This document shows positions 17,184-23,988 of a stretch of DNA of 64,000 nt, one piece after another (within the stretch, counting starts at the first letter, position 1; every line of letters starts with the position of its first letter). Origin of the DNA: Micromonospora parva (GTDB lineage: Bacteria; Actinomycetota; Actinomycetes; Mycobacteriales; Micromonosporaceae). Under the pieces are notes generated by a model. The model ran no database searches and was not told the DNA's origin. It saw only the letters and a program-made list of their open reading frames with translations. The translations under genes and the position numbers were made by a program. Location of the stretch: assembly GCF_000718515.1 (NCBI RefSeq), contig NZ_JNZS01000006.1:62001-126000 (forward strand), in the 5' to 3' direction.

Positions 17184-18413
17184 TCATACCCCTACTCCCA
17201 TGTGCTCAGCCAACTCCGCTACCGGAGAAGGCGGCGCACCACGTGTGCGACGGAGGATGTCCGACATCACCTCGTGCGCGATCGGCCGGCAGCGGATCTC
17301 CGACGGGGCGAGCCGATCACCGAGCAGCAGCATCTCGCCGGCGTTCGCCACGTCACCGATCTGGGCGTAGCCGCGGGCGATGTCGAGCAGGTGGTGGGCG
17401 CGACGCTCGGGCAGCAGCGCGTTGAAGGACGGCTCCGCGATGCGCAGCCGGTGCACCTCCACGGCCCGCCCACCGTCGCCCAGCTCCACTGCGGCGGCGG
17501 CCCGGTGCAGCTCGACGTTGGTCGGGCCGAACGACGTCCAGTAGTGGTTGTGGTCGCCACCGAGCAGGTTGGCCGCCTCCTGCGCAGCGTTGATCAGGTC
17601 GTCGACGCTGGCCGAGTCGCCGATGCGGGACGCGGCCATCGCGCCCTGGAGCAGCAGCATCCCGTAGACGGAGAGGCGGGCCGGGGAGACCTCGTTGCTC
17701 CCACCCGGTGCCAGCCGGTTGGCGATCTGGACGTTCAGCTCCAGCGCGGGACGGGCCCGCCCCATCGCGACCAGGGCGTTGCACACCCGCGTGGTGGCGA
17801 TCCCGGCCAGCAGGGGGTCGTCGGCGCGCTGGGCCACCGCCATCGACCGGTCGGCGGCCAACCAGGCGAGCTCGCACTCGCCGAGCTTGCGCAGCACCGA
17901 GGAGGCGATCTGGTAGACCTGGCCGAGCAGGTGGGCCGCCTCGGCGGCCTGCTCACCGCCGTACGCGGCGTCGGCCGCCTGGGCGTCGCGCAGCAGCTTG
18001 GGCAGCGCCCGGGTGAGCATCCCGTAGCGGCCGTACTGGTAGGTGAGCCAGGCGTGGTTGACGGCCTTGCGCATGTCGTCCATCGGCGGCGGGAACGGCG
18101 CCGCGTCGAAGTACGCGCTCATCGAGTCGTAGCGTTCCAGCGCCGCCCGGATCTCCTGCACCTCGACCTGGTCGATGCAGTTGAGGGCGTCGGCGCGGCG
18201 CTCCGGATCCTTGCCCATCAGCAGCTGGACGTCCATCTGGAGGATGTCGGCGATCTCGTAGAGGACGGAGAACTTGTCCAGCCGGCGGACGCCGCGCTCG
18301 ACCTTGTCCACCCAGCTCTTGGACTTGCCCAGCCGGTCCGCGAAGACCTGTTGGGACATCTTGCGTCGCCCCCGCCAGTAGGCCACTCGCCGTCCTATGG
18401 GTAGCTCGTCCAT
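17184..18413 (-). CDS. XRE family regulator with TPR-like domain
   Basis: A 409-residue regulator. The HTH is at residues ~5-60 (GRRVAYWRGRRKMSQQVFADRLGKSKSWVDKVERG), followed by an all-helical tetratricopeptide-like region for the remaining ~340 residues. Proteins of this build control development and secondary metabolism in streptomycetes (NsdA-type and similar). ATG 18413 has GGGGAGGATGGGGAG upstream; the longer open frame above it covers the intergenic region. It is divergent from the Prim-Pol-like gene, with a perfect 17-bp palindrome in the 248-base gap. A flavoprotein follows on the same strand. Targets and ligand unknown. Confidence 0.88.
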   Translation of the reverse strand: MDELPIGRRVAYWRGRRKMSQQVFADRLGKSKSWVDKVERGVRRLDKFSVLYEIADILQMDVQLLMGKDPERRADALNCIDQVEVQEIRAALERYDSMSAYFDAAPFPPPMDDMRKAVNHAWLTYQYGRYGMLTRALPKLLRDAQAADAAYGGEQAAEAAHLLGQVYQIASSVLRKLGECELAWLAADRSMAVAQRADDPLLAGIATTRVCNALVAMGRARPALELNVQIANRLAPGGSNEVSPARLSVYGMLLLQGAMAASRIGDSASVDDLINAAQEAANLLGGDHNHYWTSFGPTNVELHRAAAAVELGDGGRAVEVHRLRIAEPSFNALLPERRAHHLLDIARGYAQIGDVANAGEMLLLGDRLAPSEIRCRPIAHEVMSDILRRTRGAPPSPVAELAEHMGVGV

Positions 18414-18548
18414 CTCCCCATCCTCCCCTGCCACCGACGACCAATCGAGTCGGGGCGATGTCCGCGGGTGCGGCGGCCGCTTTTCACTTTCAGGTTTTGG
18501 CTGGTCGCACAGGATGTACGTCAGCCGTACAGCTGGTCCTCGTACTTT

Positions 18549-18565
18549 TCGTGCAAGTTGCACGA
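18549..18565. promoter_or_regulatory. Perfect 17-bp palindrome in the XRE/Prim-Pol promoter region
   Basis: TCGTGCAA-G-TTGCACGA: two 8-bp arms around one central base, in the 248-base gap between the divergent XRE-TPR and Prim-Pol-like genes. GTAC half-sites (GTACGTCAGCCGTAC) lie just upstream at about 18515. This is a strong operator candidate, plausibly for the adjacent XRE protein. Confidence 0.65.
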
Positions 18566-18661
18566 GCCGTTCGTCAACCTCAACGATCGTGGGTTACGGC
18601 AGTGACGGTGCTCGACATGCGACCTGGCGAACGCCGGGACCGACGAGAGGAGTTGGCACAC

Positions 18662-19333
18662 ATGTGGGGGAATGTCGGACCGCGCGTCGCCGAACTGTCG
18701 CCGCTGGAACGGGTCCGGCTGCGCCGGGTCGCCATCCGGTACGCCGCACACGGCTGGCAGGTCACACCGGGCGCCTGCCTGGCCCGCAGCCGTTTCGTCT
18801 GCGGCCGGGCCGGCTGTCCCACGGTGGGCTGCCATCCCGCCCTGGAGAACTGGGAGCTGGCCGCCAGCGCCGACCCGGCCCGGGTCGCCACCTGGTGGCG
18901 GAGCCGCCCGCACGGGGTGCTGCTGCCCACCGGTCGGGCCTTCGATGTGCTGGAGGTGCCCGCCCACCTCGGCCGGCACGTGCTCGACGCGGTCCAGATC
19001 CACCCGGCCGGCACCGGCGTACGCGGGCCGGTGCTGGTCACGCCCACCGGGCGGTGGATGTTCCTGGTCCGCCCCGGCGACCCGCTCCGGCCGGAGTTGG
19101 AGCACTGCTTCCACGTGGTCCGGCACGGGCCGGGCTCGTGGATCCCCGCGCCGCCCACCCGACTGCCGGAGGGCACTGTCCGCTGGGCGGTCGCCCCGGA
19201 GCAGGCCCGCTGGCAGCTTCCGGATTCGTACCTCGTGCAGAACACGTTGATCGGCGCGCTGCGCGCTACCGGGGTGACGCTCACCCCGGACCTGCTCCCC
19301 GGTCACCTGCCGCTGCCCCGACGAGGCATGTGA
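18662..19333 (+). CDS. Prim-Pol-like (bifunctional primase/polymerase N-terminal) protein
   Basis: A 223-residue protein resembling the N-terminal primase/polymerase domain of archaeo-eukaryotic-type Prim-Pol enzymes (PF09250). RYAAHGWQVTPGA opens the domain (about residue 24), a cysteine cluster FVCGRAGCPTVGCHP follows, then WWRSRPHGVLLPTGRAFDVLEVP. In active enzymes the last segment supplies an acidic D-x-D/E; here the pair is weak (FDVLEV), and no helicase domain is present, so this stand-alone form may be a non-catalytic DNA- or nucleotide-binding protein. ATG 18662 has GAGAGGAG upstream. It is divergent from the XRE-TPR regulator, which suggests joint control. Confidence 0.75.
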   Translation: MWGNVGPRVAELSPLERVRLRRVAIRYAAHGWQVTPGACLARSRFVCGRAGCPTVGCHPALENWELAASADPARVATWWRSRPHGVLLPTGRAFDVLEVPAHLGRHVLDAVQIHPAGTGVRGPVLVTPTGRWMFLVRPGDPLRPELEHCFHVVRHGPGSWIPAPPTRLPEGTVRWAVAPEQARWQLPDSYLVQNTLIGALRATGVTLTPDLLPGHLPLPRRGM

Positions 19334-19439
19334 GACGGGCCCGCCCGACGATTCGATCCGGTGGCCGACAGCGTCGCCGGAGCGCCGGTCCTCGTTGACA
19401 GGGGGACGGTGCGAACGCGCGCCACGAACGGGGGAACGA

Positions 19440-19600
19440 TGTCCACCAACGACAGGGCGCCTCATCCCGGCGGCACCGAGCCGCCCCGGCGCAGCCACCG
19501 ACGGCACCGCTGGGCCGGCACCCGACCGGCCGGCTCCCGCCCCGGCCGCCCACGCCCCACCGGCTCCCGCCCGGCCGGCACCCACCGCCCCCTCCGCTGA
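19440..19600 (+). CDS. Possible small basic Arg/Pro-rich peptide
   Basis: A 53-codon frame from ATG 19440 with GGGGGAAC just upstream and a TTGACA box at 19395-19400. The product is very rich in Arg, Pro, Gly and His, with repeats of AGTRP/AGSRP/TGSRP. It could be a small nucleic-acid-binding peptide, but in DNA this GC-rich such frames arise easily, so coding is uncertain. It lies in the 461-base gap between the Prim-Pol-like and ApbE genes. Confidence 0.25.
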
Positions 19601-19648
19601 CCCCGCCCGCCCCTCCTCTCCCCCACGCCCCACGCCCCGCCCGCGCCC

Positions 19649-19722
19649 CGCGATCTTGCACTTTCTGTCCCGACAATCTCCATGCAACGGGACAAAGCGC
19701 CAACCGAAACTGCAAGATCGCG
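19649..19722. repeat. Long intergenic palindrome R3
   Basis: Outer arms 19649-19665 and 19706-19722 (17 bases, 16 paired) contain CGCGATCTTGCA; inner arms TGTCCCG (19666-19672) and CGGGACA (19688-19694) continue the stem, with an 11-base bulge on the right side. GC-rich CACGCCCC and GCGTGAGGGG flanks extend it further. It lies between convergent genes and shares GATCTTGCAGTT..GTTGG sequence with the palindrome at 31174-31247. Confidence 0.75.
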
Positions 19723-19764
19723 GGCGTGAGGGGTGCGGGCGTGAGGGGTGCGGACGTGAGGGGC
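19720..19764. repeat. Three-copy 15-bp tandem repeat
   Basis: GCGGGCGTGAGGGGT occurs twice exactly (19720-19734, 19735-19749) and once with two changes (19750-19764), directly after palindrome R3 and 30 bases before the ApbE stop codon. No function is evident. Confidence 0.7.
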
Positions 19765-19794
19765 GCGGGGCCGAGCCCGAGGGGGCCGAGGAGG

Positions 19795-20565
19795 TCAGTC
19801 GGTCAGGGGCAGGTCGACGGACAGATACTGGCGGGCGTTGTCGGTGATCGCCGCGTGGGTGTGGTCGTCCAGGCGGGCCAACCAACCGAGGCCGGGGGTG
19901 CCCATGGCGAGGGCGGCGGTGGCGTACGCGTCGGCCACCCCGAGGTCGGTGCCGACCACCGTCACCGAGCGCAGCCCACTGGCCGGCGTTCCCCGGCGCG
20001 GGTCCAGCACGTGCCGGCCTCGCTCGTACACGCCGGAGGTGGCCACCGCCAGGTCCGTCCCGGTGAGCACCAGGCAGGCCGCCATCGCGTCCCACGGGTG
20101 CCGGATGCCGATGCGCCACGGCTCCCCGGACGGCGACAGACCCCGCACCCGCACGTCACCGCCGGCGTTCACGCAGTGGTTGACGGCGCCGGCGGCGACG
20201 AGGCGGTCCGAGGCGACCTGAGCCGCCCAGCCCTTGACGAAGCCGGACGGGTCGAACCGACCGGTGGCGTACGCGTCGAAGAACCCGTCGGTGGCGCCCC
20301 ACAGGTCGGCGCAGGTCTCCAGCACGTACCGCAGGTCCGCGGACGCCTCGGAGAGCAGCACCTCACCCCGGTCGAAGCGGCACACCTCGCTCGCCGGCTG
20401 GTAGGTGCTGAACCGCGCGTCCACCTCGTGCATCCAGGCGAAGACCTCATCGGCCAGCTCGCGCAGGGTCGCCGGGGGCAGATCGTCGGCGAGGTCCACT
20501 GTGACGGCCGTACCCATGATCTGTTCGACCCGGCACAGCCCGGGCCGGGTCAGCGTGGCCCGCAC
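19795..20565 (-). CDS. apbE: ApbE-type FAD:protein FMN transferase
   Basis: A 256-residue flavin transferase that moves FMN from FAD onto a Thr/Ser of a partner protein. Family motifs are present in order: IMGTAVTVDL near the N-terminus, FVKGWAAQ, HCVNAGGDVRVRG, VATSGVYERGRHVLDPRRGTP and GVADAYATAALAMG with the Mg-binding Asp. No lipobox is seen, so it probably acts in the cytoplasm or on an exported-later substrate. GTG 20565 starts one base after the stop of the FMN-binding gene, so the enzyme is translationally coupled to its likely substrate. It ends the five-gene electron-transfer operon. Confidence 0.9.
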   Translation of the reverse strand: MRATLTRPGLCRVEQIMGTAVTVDLADDLPPATLRELADEVFAWMHEVDARFSTYQPASEVCRFDRGEVLLSEASADLRYVLETCADLWGATDGFFDAYATGRFDPSGFVKGWAAQVASDRLVAAGAVNHCVNAGGDVRVRGLSPSGEPWRIGIRHPWDAMAACLVLTGTDLAVATSGVYERGRHVLDPRRGTPASGLRSVTVVGTDLGVADAYATAALAMGTPGLGWLARLDDHTHAAITDNARQYLSVDLPLTD

Positions 20566-20566
20566 G

Positions 20567-21169
20567 TCAGAATGCCTGCTCGATGGCGGACCGCAGCGAC
20601 TGCTTGTAGGAGTTGCTGGTCTCGGTGGCCCCGGAGACGGTGTTGAGGTTGGCGTTCTGCTTCTGCACCACCTCTCCACCGCTGCCGTCGTAGCGGTCGC
20701 GCACGTCACCGCTGTGGATGTCGGATTCACCCCCGCTGGGCAGCGACAGCGCGACCGCCTCGACGATCCGGTTACCCGAGACGACGATCTGCACCTGCAC
20801 GTACCCGTACTCGTTGTCGAAGCCGTTGCCGGTGACCCGGCGGGTGGTCGGCTGGGGTGCCTTGGTGGTACGCGGGGTGCTCGGGGCCTTCGTCGTGGTC
20901 TTCGTGCCGGACGGGCGGGCGGTGGTCTTGCCGGGCTTGGGCGACACCGGCGCGTCGGCCGTCTTCGACGGCGTGGCCACCTCCCCGGCCGGGTCCGTGC
21001 CCGGCGCGGCCGGGTCGGCGCTCGGGTCGGCGCCCGGCGCGGTGGGGTTGACCGGCTGGGCGGTCGGCAGGTTCTGGGCGACCTGGGTGGCGCCCGGCGA
21101 GCCCTTGAACACCACCAGCGCGGTGGTGCTGGCGGCCAGGCCGGTGATCGCGAGGAGCGCGCGACGCAT
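20567..21169 (-). CDS. FMN-binding domain protein, membrane anchored
   Basis: A 200-residue extracytosolic electron carrier. An N-terminal signal anchor (RRALLAITGLAASTTALVVF) is followed by a ~75-residue Pro/Thr/Ala/Lys-rich linker and a C-terminal FMN_bind domain from about residue 115. The flavinylation motif SGATETS (179-185) carries the Thr expected to take covalent FMN, attached by the adjacent ApbE. The DGSGG and DRYDGS turns match the family. ATG 21169 lies 13 bases after the flavocytochrome stop. It should pass electrons from the flavocytochrome to an external acceptor; the acceptor is unknown. Confidence 0.9.
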   Translation of the reverse strand: MRRALLAITGLAASTTALVVFKGSPGATQVAQNLPTAQPVNPTAPGADPSADPAAPGTDPAGEVATPSKTADAPVSPKPGKTTARPSGTKTTTKAPSTPRTTKAPQPTTRRVTGNGFDNEYGYVQVQIVVSGNRIVEAVALSLPSGGESDIHSGDVRDRYDGSGGEVVQKQNANLNTVSGATETSNSYKQSLRSAIEQAF

Positions 21170-21182
21170 GGGTATGCCCTTC

Positions 21183-22601
21183 CTACAGCTCGAACGTGGC
21201 CAGGTGGATCTGCCGCCGGGGCACGCCGGCCCGGCGCAGCGCCCGCACCGACTGTTCCACCAACCCGGGCGGCCCGCACAGGTAGACGTCGCGCCGGGCC
21301 ACGTCGGGCACCAGTTGGCGCAGCCCGTCCGGGCTCATCAGCTGGCGGGGTCCGGGGTCGTCGCGGGAACCGATGACGTACCAGAGCGAGGTGTCGCGCT
21401 CCTGGGCCAGCCAGTCCAACTCGCGGCTGAGCAGCACGTCGGCCGGTGTGCGGGCCCGGTAGATCAGCGCGGCGCCCGGCGGCAACTCCTCCAGCATCGC
21501 CCGGATCGGGGTGATGCCGCTCCCGCCGGCGATCAGCAGCGCCCGCTCGCGCAGCCGGTGCGCGGCGGTGAAGGTGCCCGAGGGGCCCTCGGCCCAGACC
21601 CGGGTGCCCGGGTCCAGGTCGCGCAGGTCGGCGGTGTGGGTGCCGACCACCTTGACGGTGATCCGCAGCCAGCGGCCGTTGGCGGCGGCGGAGACGGAGA
21701 ACGGGTGCGACTGCCACCAACAGCCCCGGGTGAGGAACCGCCAACGGAAGTGTTGGCCGCCGAGCATCGCCAGCCGGCCGAGCCGCTCCCCGGTGAGGTA
21801 GATGGAGATGGTGTCGGTGCTCTCGGCGACCACGTCGGCGACCCGCAGCTTGTAGCGCAGGTTGAACGCCAGCGGCGCGATCACCCGGCCCCAGAGCACT
21901 GCGGCGACCACCAGGACGTAGAGCGCGATCCAGCCGGTGCGCACCGGGCCGGGCTTGTACAGCTGCGCGCCGTGGGTGAACTGGTGGCCGAAGCCGAGCA
22001 GCAGGATCAGGTAGCTGGACAGGTGCAGCAGGTGCCACAGCTCGTAGGGCAACGCCCGCCGGATGGCCCGGATGCTGGTGAACCCGACAAGCACCATGAT
22101 GCCGGTGGCGACGAACGCGGAGACCATGTCCTCGTAGTCGCCGAGCAACGTGCCGACCTCGGCGAGGATCGACTGGTTACGCAGGTCGGCGTAGCCGACG
22201 AGGATCAGCGACATGTGGGCCAGCACGGTGACCAGCAGGGTGGCCCCGATGTCCCGGTGCCAGCGGGCGGTGTGCTCGCCGCCGATCCACCGTTCCAGCA
22301 CCGGCAGGCGACTCATCATCAGCACCTGCACCAGCAGCAGGTAGCCGGCGACCAGGCCGGTGATCCGGCCGGCGGCGGTGACGGTGGCGGCGGGGGTGCG
22401 CAGCGATCCGGCGGGGGTGCCCAACCACCACGGGAGCACGCTGGCGAGCAGGCCGACCAGGAGCAGCACGCCCAGCAGCCGTCGGCCGCCGGGTCCGCGC
22501 CGGGCCGGGCTCTGTGGGGGTACGGGTGCGGCCGACCGGCCGCCGTGCCGGGACGAGGTCCCGGTACGACGGCCGGCGGCGTGGGTGTGCGAATACGTCA
22601 C
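21183..22601 (-). CDS. Ferric-reductase-like flavocytochrome
   Basis: A 472-residue membrane oxidoreductase. About six transmembrane helices (residues ~40-240) carry candidate haem-ligand His in TARWHRDIGATLLVTVLAH and LWHLLHLSSYLILLLGFGHQ. The C-terminal half is a ferredoxin-NADP-reductase module: HPFSVSA binds FAD, IAGGSGITPIRAM binds NAD(P)H and VYLCGPPGLV closes the site. It should carry electrons from cytosolic NAD(P)H through FAD and haem across the membrane to the FMN protein encoded next. GTG 22601 overlaps the DUF1501 stop as GTGA, so the genes are coupled. Donor and final acceptor are not shown by the sequence. Confidence 0.9.
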   Translation of the reverse strand: MTYSHTHAAGRRTGTSSRHGGRSAAPVPPQSPARRGPGGRRLLGVLLLVGLLASVLPWWLGTPAGSLRTPAATVTAAGRITGLVAGYLLLVQVLMMSRLPVLERWIGGEHTARWHRDIGATLLVTVLAHMSLILVGYADLRNQSILAEVGTLLGDYEDMVSAFVATGIMVLVGFTSIRAIRRALPYELWHLLHLSSYLILLLGFGHQFTHGAQLYKPGPVRTGWIALYVLVVAAVLWGRVIAPLAFNLRYKLRVADVVAESTDTISIYLTGERLGRLAMLGGQHFRWRFLTRGCWWQSHPFSVSAAANGRWLRITVKVVGTHTADLRDLDPGTRVWAEGPSGTFTAAHRLRERALLIAGGSGITPIRAMLEELPPGAALIYRARTPADVLLSRELDWLAQERDTSLWYVIGSRDDPGPRQLMSPDGLRQLVPDVARRDVYLCGPPGLVEQSVRALRRAGVPRRQIHLATFEL

Positions 22602-23980
22602 GCGTACAGCTTCATCGGGGCGTACTTCTGGCGGGGGAAGATCTTGTCGACCTCCGCGTTGGTGAGCCCGAACCGGCCCTGGGCCACCGCGCCGTAGACG
22701 TTGAACATGTTGTTGTACTCCGGCACGTCACCGGAGTCCAGCTTGTCCAGACCGTTCCAGGTGCCCAGCAGCGAACCGGCCAGCTTCTTGCCGGACAGCA
22801 GGGTGACCACGCCGCCGTGCCCGTGGTCGGTGCCGCCGGTGTTGGAGCCGACCCGCCTGCCGAACTCGCTGGACACCATGATCGTCACGTCGGCGGCCTT
22901 CGGGCCGAGGTCGGTGAAGAACGCGGCCATCGCGCTGGCCAGTTCGTTCAACCGGCGGTGCAGCTGGCCACCCTCGCGGGTGCCCTGGTTCTCGTGGGTG
23001 TCGTAGCCACCCATGCCGACGGTGGCGACCCGCACGTTGGCGCCGCCCTTGATCAGCTGGGCGAGCTGCTGGAACGCCCGGCCGACGCCCTCGTACGTGA
23101 CGCCCGCGGCGGGCTGGTACGGCTTGGCGGCGAGCTTCTGGGCGGTGGCCAGCGCGCCCATGCCCTCCTGCACGGCCTCCTCGACCGGGTGGTTGATCCC
23201 GGTGAAGAGCCCCTTGATGGCCTTCTCGGTGGCCGCCCGGAACTTTTCGTCACCGTTGAGCCGCAGCGAGCCGACGCTGTTCAGCGAGAGCGCGCCGTTG
23301 TTGCCGACGAGCGAGCGGGGCAGCGTGCTGCCGATGCCGACGCTGCGGAACGCCGTGCCCTTGCCGAGGTTGTCGACGAGCCCGTCGAGCCAACCCCGGC
23401 CACCGGTCTCGTTGGGCAGTCCGCCCAGGTTGCAGGCGTCCGCGGCCTGGAAGTGGCTGCGGGACAGCCGCTCGTCCGAGACCGCCGGGATGAAGCCCAG
23501 CTGACCGGCGGTGAGCCACTTCTCCAGCGGCTTGAATGCGCTGGTCAGCTTGAAGCCGCGGCCCAGGGCCAACGAGTCGTTCCCGAGCAGCAGGTCCGGG
23601 CGGGCCTTGGCGAGCACCGGGTCGTTGTCCGGAGCGACGAGGCTCAGCCCGTCCAGCCCGCCGTAGAGGAAGACGTGGATCAGGGTGCCGGTCTTGGTCG
23701 CCGCGAACGACGCCGAGGTGGTGACGAACTGGGCGGTGGCCAGCGCGGTGGCGGTGGCCGCGGCACCGGCGACGAAGGTCCGCCGGGTCACGCCCCGCCC
23801 GTCCTGCTGGGCCTCCTCCAGGTTTTCCAGGGTGCGGTACCTGTCGAACTCGGCGGCGTTCTCGGCGGCGACGATGTCGGCCTCGGCGCGCAGCAACGCC
23901 TCGGCCGGGTTGTCGGCCAGCCGTCGCACGTCCGGGCATTCGGGGTGCAGGGGGAAAGAGTTGTACACAGTCTTCTCCAT
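22598..23980 (-). CDS. DUF1501 family exported protein
   Basis: A 460-residue DUF1501 protein (alkaline-phosphatase/sulfatase-like fold, function unknown). Residues 1-60 are a polar leader; RRTFVAGAAATATALA beginning at 66 is a twin-arginine signal, so the protein is probably exported folded. The mature part has VFLYGGLDGLSLVAP, DTHENQG, SSEFGRRVGSNTGGTDHGHGG: the metal-type loops of the family. ATG 23980 is preferred over GTG 23992 because GGTGAGG stands six bases before it. It begins eight bases after the DUF1800 stop and ends inside the flavocytochrome start. DUF1501/DUF1800 pairs occur in many bacteria. Confidence 0.9.
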   Translation of the reverse strand: MEKTVYNSFPLHPECPDVRRLADNPAEALLRAEADIVAAENAAEFDRYRTLENLEEAQQDGRGVTRRTFVAGAAATATALATAQFVTTSASFAATKTGTLIHVFLYGGLDGLSLVAPDNDPVLAKARPDLLLGNDSLALGRGFKLTSAFKPLEKWLTAGQLGFIPAVSDERLSRSHFQAADACNLGGLPNETGGRGWLDGLVDNLGKGTAFRSVGIGSTLPRSLVGNNGALSLNSVGSLRLNGDEKFRAATEKAIKGLFTGINHPVEEAVQEGMGALATAQKLAAKPYQPAAGVTYEGVGRAFQQLAQLIKGGANVRVATVGMGGYDTHENQGTREGGQLHRRLNELASAMAAFFTDLGPKAADVTIMVSSEFGRRVGSNTGGTDHGHGGVVTLLSGKKLAGSLLGTWNGLDKLDSGDVPEYNNMFNVYGAVAQGRFGLTNAEVDKIFPRQKYAPMKLYA

Positions 23981-23988
23981 CGGGTGCC

